From NCBI GenBank assembly GCA_938006335.1, contig CALLMF010000002.1, positions 62,001-126,000 on the forward strand: 64,000 nucleotides of DNA, written 5' to 3'. Within the stretch, counting starts at the first letter, position 1. The number at the start of each line of letters is the position of its first letter. Origin of the DNA: an uncultured Granulosicoccaceae bacterium. GTDB lineage: Bacteria > Pseudomonadota > Gammaproteobacteria > Granulosicoccales > Granulosicoccaceae. Made by a program: the position numbers and the translations under genes. Below are positions 39,284 through 51,642 of this stretch, in pieces. The notes under the pieces are model-generated. The model did no database searches and was not told where the DNA came from. It saw only the letters and a list, made by a program, of their open reading frames with translations.

Positions 39284-40954
39284 GTGCTGGAAAGCCCCTT
39301 GGGCTATCTGTTCATCTATCTGCTGGTGGCGTTGCTCGCCGTGCCGGCGGCGAAGCGGTTCGGACTCGGTGGCGTCATCGGCTATCTGGTCGCGGGGGTG
39401 GTCATTGGCCCCTGGGGGTTGGCCCTGGTTCGCGATGCCGGAGACATCAGCGAGTTCTCTCGCATCATGACGCTGCTGCTGTTGTTTTCGATTGCACTGC
39501 GTTCAACGCCTGCACGTGTTACACGCCTGGTCGATGGGTTTGTGGTGCTCGGGCTTGGCAGCATGGTCGTGGTTTCCGGACTTGTATTTCTGCTTGCTAT
39601 CGCCATCGGCTTGTCGTGGAACCATGCGCTGATTTGCGCACTGGCGCTGGCACTGGCCTCTGATGCGCTCGCAAGCGAATCACTGCGGATTCGCTACCCC
39701 ACAGGTTCCTCGCTCAGTGATACGGGCAGACAGCTCTTGCTGACACAGCAGTTGTTGCTCGTACCATTGGTGCTCTTGTTGCCCGTGCTGGTCGACAACG
39801 CGGTTGCCGAGGGCAACCCCTGGCCAGGGGTGCTGGTCGGCATCGTGACCATCACCTTGTTGCTGCTGTTCGGCAAGGTCGTCGTTGCGCAAGCGTTCAG
39901 GTTTGCGGTGGGCGTCGGGGTAGAAGAGCTGTTCGCCGCGCTGACGCTCTTGTTGATAGTGGGCGTGCTGCTGTTGTTCCAGTTGTTGGGATTGCCACTT
40001 GAGTTAGGCGCACTAACCGCAGGGTTTCTGCTGGCGAGATCCGAATACGCGTCGGCCATCGATATCGCGATGCGTCCATTCCGTGGACTGATCGTTGGTC
40101 TGTTTTTCGTCTCGTTCGGGATGCAGATCGACTTCGGGACTTTCTTGCGCAAACCCGCTGAGGTTCTGGCTCTGGTGATATTGCTCATTTTCATCAAGGC
40201 GTGGGCCTTGCGCACCTTGCTGCGCTGGTCCTCTGTGCCGCGTCGTCAGCGTATCTGGTTGGCCAGCCTGATGGCTCAGGGCGGGGAGCTGGCGTTTGTC
40301 GTGATAGCGCTGGCGGTAGGTTACGGTGCCATTCCTGCAAAGCTTGCGACCGAGCTAGTTCTGGTCGCTGCCTTGTCGATGCTCGCAACTCCGGTGTTGC
40401 TGATGTACATCGATCGTCGCGATCGGGATAGCGCGGCCGGTCAGGTGGCTGAGGGTGATGCAGCGCAGCCGGCGGACGATACGCAAGTTATCGTCGCTGG
40501 ATTTGGTCGGGTGGGACGGGTCGTGTGTCACCTGCTTCAGGAAAGTGGGGTCAAACTTGCGGTTATTGATCATAACCCTGATCGATTTGCGGAATTCCGG
40601 CGTGAGGGGTTTGCCGGTTTCTATGGTGATGCGCTTCGGCCTGATCTACTGGCCGCGGCCGGGGCGAATCGGGCGGTCACGCTGGTGGTGGCGATCGATC
40701 ATCCCGAGCGTGCCATCGAGCTGGTTTCCCGGGTGCGCAGGTCCTATCCGCACATGAGCATCGTGGCGCGCGCGCAGGACAAGACAGAACGCGCCCGTCT
40801 GCTTGCCAGCGGCGCGGACCGCGCGCATCGCGAGACCTTTGAATCTGCGCTGCTGATGGGCGAAGATGCGCTGGAGACGGTGGGCACCGGCTTGCTGGAT
40901 GCTCAGGCCAAGACGGAAGCATTCCGTGATCGGGATGATCTCGAGTCCGGCTGA
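39284..40954 (+). CDS. Kef-type cation/proton antiporter with RCK (TrkA-N) domain
   Basis: CPA2-like membrane domain; QVIVAGFGRVGRVVCHLLQESGVKLAVIDHNPDRFAEFRREGFAGFYGDALRPDLL. GTG start at 39284 chosen. Confidence 0.88.
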   Translation: MLESPLGYLFIYLLVALLAVPAAKRFGLGGVIGYLVAGVVIGPWGLALVRDAGDISEFSRIMTLLLLFSIALRSTPARVTRLVDGFVVLGLGSMVVVSGLVFLLAIAIGLSWNHALICALALALASDALASESLRIRYPTGSSLSDTGRQLLLTQQLLLVPLVLLLPVLVDNAVAEGNPWPGVLVGIVTITLLLLFGKVVVAQAFRFAVGVGVEELFAALTLLLIVGVLLLFQLLGLPLELGALTAGFLLARSEYASAIDIAMRPFRGLIVGLFFVSFGMQIDFGTFLRKPAEVLALVILLIFIKAWALRTLLRWSSVPRRQRIWLASLMAQGGELAFVVIALAVGYGAIPAKLATELVLVAALSMLATPVLLMYIDRRDRDSAAGQVAEGDAAQPADDTQVIVAGFGRVGRVVCHLLQESGVKLAVIDHNPDRFAEFRREGFAGFYGDALRPDLLAAAGANRAVTLVVAIDHPERAIELVSRVRRSYPHMSIVARAQDKTERARLLASGADRAHRETFESALLMGEDALETVGTGLLDAQAKTEAFRDRDDLESG

Positions 40955-40999
40955 GCCGTTGCCATGGGACCTGTTGAGTAACTGCTGCGAGAGCACACA

Positions 41000-41299
41000 A
41001 TGAAAGGCAAAGACGTTGAATCCCTGACCAAGCTGCTGAAGGAGCACCAGGTGGGCCTGTCTGCGGTCAAGGCGAATCGCCTGCTGCTCGGCCTTGGCTT
41101 GCTGGAGGAGGCGACTCGCGAGAGTTCTACCAGGCCGGGGGTCACCAAGACCTACAAGCGATTGACCGAGGCTGGCCTCGACTACGGCGTCAACGAGGAA
41201 AATCCGCAGAGCCCGGACCAAACCACTCCGTACTATTACAAGGACAGTTTTGCCGAACTGGGCAAGCGCCTGCTTGAGGCGGCCTCGGCTACAGAGTGA
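41000..41299 (+). CDS. Conserved hypothetical, possible winged-helix protein
   Basis: 99-aa ORF with its own start; LLGLGLLEEATRESSTRPGVTKTYKRLTEAGLDYGVNEENPQSPDQTTPYYYKDSFAELGKRLL. The winged-helix/phage antirepressor-like look is impression only. Confidence 0.55.
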   Translation: MKGKDVESLTKLLKEHQVGLSAVKANRLLLGLGLLEEATRESSTRPGVTKTYKRLTEAGLDYGVNEENPQSPDQTTPYYYKDSFAELGKRLLEAASATE

Positions 41300-41349
41300 T
41301 ATCCTCGATTGCAGCCCGGTCCAACGGTTCATTCTCACGGAGAACACCC

Positions 41350-42348
41350 ATGAATTTTTCCCGCATCGGCCTCGCTGCCGGTCTGTTTCTCGGCTATGCC
41401 GGCACTGCTGTTGCCGCCGATATCTCGCCTGCTGTCGTTTTCGACATGGGCGGCAAGTTCGACAAATCCTTCAATCAGGGCGTCTACGACGGGGTTGAGC
41501 GCTTCAAGGAAGAAAACGGCGTCGAGTACCGTGAATTCGAGGTCACCAATGAGACCCAGCGGGAGCAGGCCCTGCGCCGCTTCGCGCAGCGCGGCGCCAA
41601 CCCTATCCTGGGTATCGGTTTTGCGCAGGCTGGCCCCATCGAAGTGGTCGCCAAGGAATTCCCGGAGACACAGTTCACCATCATCGACGGCGTGGTGGAT
41701 CTGCCCAACGTCCAGTCCATCGTGTTCAAGGAGCACGAAGGCTCGTTTCTCGTGGGTGTCATCGCTGCCATGGCGTCAGAGTCCGATGTTGTCGGCTTTG
41801 TCGGCGGCATGGACATCCCGCTGATCCGCCGCTTTGCCTGTGGTTACGAGCAAGGCGCCAAGTTTGTCAATACCGATGTCGAGGTCATCCAGAACATGAC
41901 GGGCACCACACCTGCCGCCTGGAACGATCCGGGGCGTGGCAGTGAGCTTGCCAAGGGGCAGTTCGATCGTCAGGCCGATGTGGTCTATGCGGCAGCAGGG
42001 GGCACCGGCGTGGGGGTTTACCAGGCAGCAGAAGACGGCGGCAAGCTCGCCATTGGTGTGGATTCCAACCAGAACTACCTGCACCCGGGCACCATGCTCA
42101 CCTCCATGCTCAAGCGTGTTGACGTCGCTGCCTATGACACCTTCAAGAGTGCGATGGATGGCAGCTGGGAGCCGGGCATGAAAGTGCTGGGTCTCGCCGA
42201 AGAGGGTGTTGGCTGGGCACTTGACGAGCACAATGAATCGTTGATCACCGCCGACATACAGGCCATGGTCGAGGAAGCGTCGGCAAAGATCGTCGCCGGC
42301 GACATCGTGGTCCACGACTACACGGTCGACAACACCTGCACCTATTGA
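41350..42348 (+). CDS. BMP family (basic membrane protein-like) ABC transporter substrate-binding protein
   Basis: Signal peptide MNFSRIGLAAGLFLGYAGTAVAADI; VVFDMGGKFDKSFNQGVYDGVERF, FVGGMDIPLIRRFACGYEQGAK, IGVDSNQNYLHPGTMLTSMLKRVD. Confidence 0.92.
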   Translation: MNFSRIGLAAGLFLGYAGTAVAADISPAVVFDMGGKFDKSFNQGVYDGVERFKEENGVEYREFEVTNETQREQALRRFAQRGANPILGIGFAQAGPIEVVAKEFPETQFTIIDGVVDLPNVQSIVFKEHEGSFLVGVIAAMASESDVVGFVGGMDIPLIRRFACGYEQGAKFVNTDVEVIQNMTGTTPAAWNDPGRGSELAKGQFDRQADVVYAAAGGTGVGVYQAAEDGGKLAIGVDSNQNYLHPGTMLTSMLKRVDVAAYDTFKSAMDGSWEPGMKVLGLAEEGVGWALDEHNESLITADIQAMVEEASAKIVAGDIVVHDYTVDNTCTY

Positions 42349-42456
42349 TCTGACTCGGATCAGGCGGCGGTAGCTGACGGCCATGGCACGCAGCTACCGC
42401 CGTATCGTGTTTCGACCGATCACAGTGATCGCTCATACGCTCCACGGTTGTCGTCG

Positions 42457-44034
42457 ATGAGCACGTCCGTGTCTGGCACTGGTGCTGGAGATCTTGCACT
42501 CGAGCTCAAGGGCATCACCAAGCGCTTTGGCGCTGTAGTGGCTAATCGCGACATCAGCCTGTCGGTGCGGCGTGGTGCCATTCACGGCATTGTCGGTGAG
42601 AACGGCGCTGGAAAGTCCACGCTGATGAGCATTCTCTACGGCTTCTACCAGGCCGACGAGGGTGACATAAGCGTTGGTGGCAAACCCGCTCGGATCAACA
42701 GTTCACGCGATGCCATTGCCGCAGGTATCGGCATGGTGCATCAGCACTTCATGCTCGTCGATACCTTTACCGTGCTCGAGAATATCGTGCTCGGCGCGGA
42801 ATCGCACGCCTTGCTCGAACCGAATATCCGCGCCGCTCGCGCAGAGCTTGCGCGTCTGGCTGATGAGTACGGCTTGTCGATCGACGTCGATGCGCTCGCC
42901 GGAGATCTGCCCGTCGGTGAGCAGCAGCGGGTGGAAATTCTAAAGGCGCTTTATCGTCATGCGGATCTCCTGATTCTCGACGAGCCAACGGGTGTACTGA
43001 CCCCACAGGAGGCTGATCAGCTTTTTCGCGTGTTGCGCTCGCTGAAGGAGCGAGGCGTTACCGTCATTCTGATCACGCACAAGCTACGCGAGATCATGGA
43101 CATCACCGATGAGGTCTCGGTGTTGCGGCTGGGCGAGATGGTGGCTCATCGCAAGACCGACTCGACCAGCATGCAGGAACTCGCCGAGTTGATGGTCGGA
43201 CGCGCGCTCGATTCGACAGACTACTCGCGCAATGAAGCCCTGCGCGCCGATGCGTCGACTGGCATCGACGTTCAGGACCTGGTGCTCGAGCGCGATAATG
43301 GCACCCGGCGGCTCGATGGGGTGAGCTTGACGGTTCGTCGTGGCGAGATCCTCGGGGTTGCCGGTGTCGCGGGCAATGGACAGAGCGCTCTGCTCGATGT
43401 GCTATCCGGCATGACGGCACCGACCAGCGGACGATTCGTGATCAACGGGCGGGAGGCCGGGCCGGATGATCTTCCAAGCCCATCGGAGATGCGCGACCTG
43501 CGCATCAACCACGTTCCGGAAGACCGACTGAAGCTCGGCCTGGTCAAGGCATTCAGTGCCGCCGAATCATCGTTGCTGGGCTATCAGCGTGCCGAGCGTT
43601 TCAACTGGCGAGGTGTTTTGCGGCTCAAGTCCATCCGGAGACTGTGTGCGTCCTTGATGGCCGACTTTGATGTGCGCCCGGCAGATCCCCGCTTGAGGTC
43701 CGCGTCGTTCTCTGGCGGCAATCAGCAGAAACTGATTCTTGCCAGAGAGCTGGACAAGTCGCCTGATGTGCTCCTGGTCGGACAGCCGACGCGTGGTGTC
43801 GATATCGGCGCGATAGAACTGATCCATGAAAAGCTCGTCGAGATGCGCGATGCCGGCTGCGCGATTCTTTTGGTGTCTGTCGAGCTGGACGAAATACTCA
43901 GCCTGTCTGATCGCATCGTGGTGATGTATGAGGGGCGAGTGGTAGGAGAGGTCGATGGCAAGGAGGCTGACAAGACGACACTCGGTTTGATGATGGCTAA
44001 CGCCCATCAACCGCAGCAGGCAGTGGCGTCATGA
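42457..44034 (+). CDS. ABC transporter ATP-binding protein (two ABC domains, nucleoside/sugar type)
   Basis: GENGAGKSTLMSILYGFYQ, GEQQRVEILKALYRHADLLILDEPTGVLTPQEAD; second domain GNGQSALLDVLSG, SGGNQQKLILAREL. Confidence 0.95.
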   Translation: MSTSVSGTGAGDLALELKGITKRFGAVVANRDISLSVRRGAIHGIVGENGAGKSTLMSILYGFYQADEGDISVGGKPARINSSRDAIAAGIGMVHQHFMLVDTFTVLENIVLGAESHALLEPNIRAARAELARLADEYGLSIDVDALAGDLPVGEQQRVEILKALYRHADLLILDEPTGVLTPQEADQLFRVLRSLKERGVTVILITHKLREIMDITDEVSVLRLGEMVAHRKTDSTSMQELAELMVGRALDSTDYSRNEALRADASTGIDVQDLVLERDNGTRRLDGVSLTVRRGEILGVAGVAGNGQSALLDVLSGMTAPTSGRFVINGREAGPDDLPSPSEMRDLRINHVPEDRLKLGLVKAFSAAESSLLGYQRAERFNWRGVLRLKSIRRLCASLMADFDVRPADPRLRSASFSGGNQQKLILARELDKSPDVLLVGQPTRGVDIGAIELIHEKLVEMRDAGCAILLVSVELDEILSLSDRIVVMYEGRVVGEVDGKEADKTTLGLMMANAHQPQQAVAS

Positions 44035-45164
44035 GCATCAATACCGCCAGCGTGCCGCTGCCTGCATGGTTGGAAGTCGTCGTCATTCCGATACTCAACC
44101 TGCTGATGGCGCTGTTTTCCGCTGGCCTGATCATGCTGGCCATCGGTGTGAATCCACTCGAGGCGCTCGGGTTCATGATTCAGGGCGCACTGGGTGACGA
44201 CTACGCGCTCGGTTACACCTTGTACTACACCACCAATTTCATCTTCACCGGGCTCGCGGTGGCCATTGCGTTTCACGCCAGCCTGTTCAATATCGGCGGG
44301 GAAGGGCAGGCGTACATCGGAGGCCTCGGCGTGGCCCTGGTGTTCCTGCTATTGGACCGATACCTGCCGGCGGTCCTGCTGGTGCCGCTGGGTATTGCGG
44401 CCGCGGCCCTGTTTGGTGCGGCGTGGGCGTTCATACCCGGCTGGTTACAAGCCTACAGAGGGAGCCACATCGTCATCACGACGATCATGTTCAACTTCAT
44501 CGCCGCATCACTCATGGTGTATCTGCTTGTCAATGTGTTGATTCAACCGGGCCAGATGTCGCCGGAGTCCAGGGCCTTCGAGCCCGCCGCCTGGATGCCG
44601 TCAATGAAGGCGGCGCTTGCGCCCTTCGGAATTGATCTGGTCAGTACGCCACTGAATCTGTCGCTGGTACTTGCACTCGTGTGCTGCGTGCTCGTGTGGT
44701 TCTATATCTGGCGCACACGTTGGGGATATGAGCTGCGTACCGCTGGTTTCTCTGAACCTGCCGCGCGTTATGCCGGCATTCGACCGCGCGGCGTCATCGT
44801 CACCGCGATGTGCCTGTCGGGGGCGCTGGCGGGTCTCGTGGCGGTCAACGAGATCATGGGCGTACATCACCGTCTGCTGCTGAACTTTCCCGCCGGTTAC
44901 GGTTTCACCGGTATCGCCGTTTCGCTGATGGGGCGCAATCATCCGATCGGTATCGTCGTGGCCAGCTTGCTCTTTGGCGTGCTCTACCAGGGCGGGGCTG
45001 AACTTGCCTTCGAGATTCCCGGCATCACGCGCGAGATGGTCGTTGCCATTCAGGGCTTGATCATCCTGTTCTCCGGGGCGCTTGCCTTGATGTTGCGACC
45101 GCTGGTCGTGCGCTTGTATCTACGTGTCAAGCCGGTCGAGTCGCTGGGGCCAGCGACCGCATGA
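44031..45164 (+). CDS. ABC transporter permease (BMP/nucleoside type)
   Basis: Multi-TM; FNIGGEGQAYIGGLG, AWAFIPGWLQAYRGSHIVITTIMFNFIA, GYGFTGIAVSLMGRNHPIGI. ATGA overlap. Confidence 0.93.
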   Translation: MSINTASVPLPAWLEVVVIPILNLLMALFSAGLIMLAIGVNPLEALGFMIQGALGDDYALGYTLYYTTNFIFTGLAVAIAFHASLFNIGGEGQAYIGGLGVALVFLLLDRYLPAVLLVPLGIAAAALFGAAWAFIPGWLQAYRGSHIVITTIMFNFIAASLMVYLLVNVLIQPGQMSPESRAFEPAAWMPSMKAALAPFGIDLVSTPLNLSLVLALVCCVLVWFYIWRTRWGYELRTAGFSEPAARYAGIRPRGVIVTAMCLSGALAGLVAVNEIMGVHHRLLLNFPAGYGFTGIAVSLMGRNHPIGIVVASLLFGVLYQGGAELAFEIPGITREMVVAIQGLIILFSGALALMLRPLVVRLYLRVKPVESLGPATA

Positions 45165-46135
45165 GCGAGTGGCTACCCAGTGTGTTCGCGGTGCTCGATG
45201 CGACCTTGCGTGTATCCACCCCGCTGATTCTTGCGGCCATGGCGGGGCTGTTCAGCGAGCGCTCCGGTATCGTGGACATCAGCCTCGAAGGCAAGATGCT
45301 GGCCGCAGCCTTTGCGGCGGGGAGCGTGGCGGCGGTCAGTGGTAGCGTCTGGCTTGCGCTATTGTCAGCGGTGCTGGTAAGCGTTGCACTGGCACTGCTA
45401 CATGGCTTTGCGTGTATTACTCATCGGGGCAATCAGGTAGTGTCGGGTCTTGCCATCAACATCCTCGCGTCGGGCTTGACTGTGGTGCTCGGTATTGCCT
45501 GGTTCAAGCGCGGCGGGCAAACACCCGCGCTGTCTGGAGATGCGCGCTTTTCGCCCATTGAGCTTCCCTTTGCCGAGCAGATAAGCGATGTGCCCGTTGT
45601 CGGACGCTTCTACGCTGATGTGATCAGTGGGCACAATCTGCTGGTCTATGTCGCGTTTGCTGCCGTGGTGGCGACCTGGTGGTTCGTGTACCGAACACGC
45701 TTCGGCTTACGCCTGCGCGCGGTTGGAGAGAATCCGCTGGCAGTTGACACCGCTGGACTCTCAGTGTCTGGCTTGCGTTATTCGGCTGTCGCTATCTGTG
45801 GGCTGCTGGCAGGCATCGCGGGTGCGTATCTCTCGACAGCTCAAAACGCGAGCTTTGTCCGTGAGATGACGGCAGGGCAGGGCTACATTGCCCTGGCAGC
45901 ACTGATCTTTGGTAAATGGCGCCCGTTGGCGGCGCTGCTCGCATGCCTGATGTTCGGCTTTCTGGATGCGGTATCCATTCGTTTGCAGGGCGTCGAGCTA
46001 CCCGGGATCGGTGAGGTTCCGGTACAGGCGATTCAGGCCCTGCCATACGTACTTACCGTCATCCTGCTCGCTGGATTCATTGGCAAGGCGGTAGCGCCCA
46101 AGGCTGTCGGTGTACCCTTCGTCAAGGAACGTTGA
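45161..46135 (+). CDS. ABC transporter permease (BMP/nucleoside type)
   Basis: Multi-TM; LFSERSGIVDISLEGKMLAAAFAAGSV, RTRFGLRLRAVGENPLAVDTAGLSV, GYIALAALIFGKWRPL. ATGA overlap. Confidence 0.93.
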   Translation: MSEWLPSVFAVLDATLRVSTPLILAAMAGLFSERSGIVDISLEGKMLAAAFAAGSVAAVSGSVWLALLSAVLVSVALALLHGFACITHRGNQVVSGLAINILASGLTVVLGIAWFKRGGQTPALSGDARFSPIELPFAEQISDVPVVGRFYADVISGHNLLVYVAFAAVVATWWFVYRTRFGLRLRAVGENPLAVDTAGLSVSGLRYSAVAICGLLAGIAGAYLSTAQNASFVREMTAGQGYIALAALIFGKWRPLAALLACLMFGFLDAVSIRLQGVELPGIGEVPVQAIQALPYVLTVILLAGFIGKAVAPKAVGVPFVKER

Positions 46136-46156
46136 CCACTCTACCGAGCACGTTAC

Positions 46157-47350
46157 ATGAAGTTGCAGGATCTCGACGTCTGGGTCGTCGGTAACCCTCC
46201 GCCACACCACGGCGGGCGGTATTTCATTTTTCTCCGTTTGCGAACTGCCTGTGGCATCGAAGGCGTTGGCGAGGTCTACACCGCCACCTTCGGTCCGGAC
46301 GTTGTTCGCGCCATGATCGAAGACGTGTTCACCAGGCACTTTGCCGGGCAGGACCCCTTCAATATCGAAACCCTGTGGCGGCGTGTGTACGGCAGTGGCT
46401 ACACCTTGCGCCCGGATGTCTCATTGGTGTCGGTACTGAGTGGTCTCGAGATGGCGTGCTGGGACATCATCGGCAAGGCGACCGACAAGCCCGTCCATGA
46501 ATTGCTCGGCGGACGCGTGCACGAGCGCTTGCGCACCTACACCTATATCTACCCGGGTGCAGACCAGGACGCTTCGTTGTACCACGATGCAGACGCCTCG
46601 GCCGATCGTGCGCTGCACTACGTTGAGCAAGGGTTCACTGCCTTGAAGTTTGATCCGGTTGATGCCTACACGGTGTTCGATGGGCGACAGCCCACCTTGA
46701 CGGAACTCGAGCGTGCGGAGACTTTTGTCAAGACACTACGTGCCGCTGTCGGTACCAGGGCCGATCTGTTGTTCGGCACACACGGGCAGTTCACGCCAAG
46801 CGGTGCGATTCGGCTGGCACGACGTATCGAGTGCGGCGATCCTCTATGGTTCGAAGAGCCGATACCACCCGAGAATCCTGAAGCCATGGCGCGGGTATCC
46901 CGTCAGACCACAATCCCGATCGCAACCGGTGAGCGGCTGGTGACGAAGCACGAGTTTGCCCGTGTGCTCGAAAGCGGGGCGGCGTCCATTCTGCAGATGG
47001 CGTTAGGTCGCGTAGGGGGCTTGCTGGAAGCGAAGAAGGTCGCAGGCATGGCAGAAACCCACCACGCCCAGATTGCACCTCATCTTTACTGCGGGCCGAT
47101 CGAAGGGGCGGCCAATGCGCAGCTGGCGGCCTGTACACCCAACTTTCTCATTCTTGAAAGCATCGAGCGCTGGGAGGGTTTTCACGCGGAGATTCTGGTC
47201 AAGCCGCTGGTCTGGGAGGAGGGCTACCTGGTTGTGCCCGATGCACCCGGTCTTGGCGTGGAGTTGGATGTTGCCGTTGCCGAAGCCCATCCCTACACCG
47301 GCAGCGCCTTGCATCTGGAGATGCAGCCCACGCCGGTACTACCGAGTTGA
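46157..47350 (+). CDS. Mandelate racemase/muconate lactonizing enzyme family (enolase superfamily)
   Basis: LSGLEMACWDIIGKATDKPVHELLGGRVHERLRTY, LLFGTHGQFTPSGAIRLARRIE, WFEEPIPPENPEAMARVSRQTTIPIATGERL, DVAVAEAHPYTG. Confidence 0.9.
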   Translation: MKLQDLDVWVVGNPPPHHGGRYFIFLRLRTACGIEGVGEVYTATFGPDVVRAMIEDVFTRHFAGQDPFNIETLWRRVYGSGYTLRPDVSLVSVLSGLEMACWDIIGKATDKPVHELLGGRVHERLRTYTYIYPGADQDASLYHDADASADRALHYVEQGFTALKFDPVDAYTVFDGRQPTLTELERAETFVKTLRAAVGTRADLLFGTHGQFTPSGAIRLARRIECGDPLWFEEPIPPENPEAMARVSRQTTIPIATGERLVTKHEFARVLESGAASILQMALGRVGGLLEAKKVAGMAETHHAQIAPHLYCGPIEGAANAQLAACTPNFLILESIERWEGFHAEILVKPLVWEEGYLVVPDAPGLGVELDVAVAEAHPYTGSALHLEMQPTPVLPS

Positions 47351-48990
47351 CGGGCGACGCCTGCGTTGTCGACTACATCGTCGTTGGCGCAGGGTCTGCG
47401 GGTTGCGCGCTCGCGCATCGCTTGAGCGAATGTGGTCGATATCGGGTGTTGCTGCTCGAAGCGGGTGGCTCCGATCGAACCCTGTCCTCGGGGTTCTGGA
47501 CACATCTACCGATCGGCTACGGCAAGACCTACTACGACCAACGCGTCAACTGGAAGTACGAAACCGAGCCCGAAGCTGGCCTGGGAGGCAAGACCTCCTA
47601 CTGGCCGCGTGGGCGGGTGCTCGGTGGGTCCAGTGCCATCAATGCGATGGTGTGGGTTCGAGGTCATCACGGTGACTTCGATGACTGGGGGCAGGTGGCT
47701 TCCGGTTGGCGCTGGGCGGACGTTGCGCCCGTGTTCAAGCGTCTCGAGAATTGGTCTGGGACAACACACGAGCTGCGCGGATCCAGCGGGCTGCAGCATG
47801 TATTTGATACTTCAGCGGACGTGCATCCCACGTGCACGGTGTACCTCAAGGCGGCCGAGCAAGCGGGCTACCCATTGGCGGCAGACTACAACGCCTCTGA
47901 CATGGAGGGCGCAGCGCTCTACCAGATCTCGACCTACAAGGGCCTGCGCGCATCGAGCGCTCGGAGCTACTTGCACACCGCGTCGGGCCGCAAGAATCTT
48001 GAGTACAAGACGCATGCAACAGTGACGGGGTTGACATGGGATGGCGCGCGGGTCTCCGGTGTTCGCTGGGAACGACAAGGGCAGCGTGTCAGTGCCCGCG
48101 CATCGCGAGAAGTCATTCTCGCAGCTGGTGCAGTCGCCTCGCCCTCAATCCTGCAACGAGCGGGTATCGGTGACCCCGAGTCACTTGCTCGACATGGCAT
48201 CGAGATCAAATACGCATCTCCTCACGTGGGGCAGCATCTCCAGGATCATCTGGGTACCGATGCGCTGTATCGCTCGCGCGTGCCGACACTGAACCAGGCG
48301 TTTTATCCCGTCACAGGCAAGTTGAAGGCGGCCTGGACGTTCGTGACGACTCGGCGGGGTCCACTATCGCTCAGCGTCAATCAGGCCGGAGGCTTCGTAC
48401 GCTCGGCCAGCACCGTTGATCGACCTGACCTGCAACTGTATTTCTCGCCACTCAGTTACACCCGGTCGCCTCCCGGGGTCCGACGTCTGGTCAGCCCGGA
48501 TTCCTTCCCGGGCTTTTTGCTCGGTTCCAACCCGTGTCGTCCAACGAGTCGCGGTGCGATAACGCTGCGTTCGGCGGATCCACACGCGCCACCGGTCATT
48601 CAACCTAATTATCTATCCACCGAACACGATCGCACGTTGACCCTTGCCGGTATGCGTGCGGTTCGCACCTTGGCTGAAACTCCGGCCTTTGCCGAGATCA
48701 TCAAGGACGAGATTCGTCCGGGTCTCGACTGTCAGTCGGATGACGAGATGATCGACTACATTCGCGACTGTGCCTGGACCGTATTCCACCCCTGCGGCAC
48801 GTGCCGCATGGGTGATGACGCTACCTCCGCGGTGGTCGATGCACGGCTGCGTGTGCATGGCGTACCAGGCCTGCGCGTGGCCGACGCCTCGATCTTTCCG
48901 AGCATCCCCTCGGGCAACACCAACGCGCCGGCGATCATGGTCGGGGAAAAAGCCTCTGATCTGATTCTTGAGGATGCCTCCATTTCCTGA
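47347..48990 (+). CDS. GMC family oxidoreductase (choline dehydrogenase-like)
   Basis: [85 protein letters not shown] start overlapping upstream TGA (TTGA). Confidence 0.93.
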   Translation: MTGDACVVDYIVVGAGSAGCALAHRLSECGRYRVLLLEAGGSDRTLSSGFWTHLPIGYGKTYYDQRVNWKYETEPEAGLGGKTSYWPRGRVLGGSSAINAMVWVRGHHGDFDDWGQVASGWRWADVAPVFKRLENWSGTTHELRGSSGLQHVFDTSADVHPTCTVYLKAAEQAGYPLAADYNASDMEGAALYQISTYKGLRASSARSYLHTASGRKNLEYKTHATVTGLTWDGARVSGVRWERQGQRVSARASREVILAAGAVASPSILQRAGIGDPESLARHGIEIKYASPHVGQHLQDHLGTDALYRSRVPTLNQAFYPVTGKLKAAWTFVTTRRGPLSLSVNQAGGFVRSASTVDRPDLQLYFSPLSYTRSPPGVRRLVSPDSFPGFLLGSNPCRPTSRGAITLRSADPHAPPVIQPNYLSTEHDRTLTLAGMRAVRTLAETPAFAEIIKDEIRPGLDCQSDDEMIDYIRDCAWTVFHPCGTCRMGDDATSAVVDARLRVHGVPGLRVADASIFPSIPSGNTNAPAIMVGEKASDLILEDASIS

Positions 48991-49127
48991 CGAGCTGGGC
49001 GCTGCCCTCACGTCTGTTTGCCGCGCCCGCAGCTCCTTAAGCACGTAGAATTCACCCCATAACCCCTGCGATAAGGCCCCCACAGGCCCCGTATTTTCAG
49101 GTTTTTCCTTCGAGTTCAATAACTTAG

Positions 49128-51638
<2,511 letters not shown>

Positions 51639-51642
<4 letters not shown>

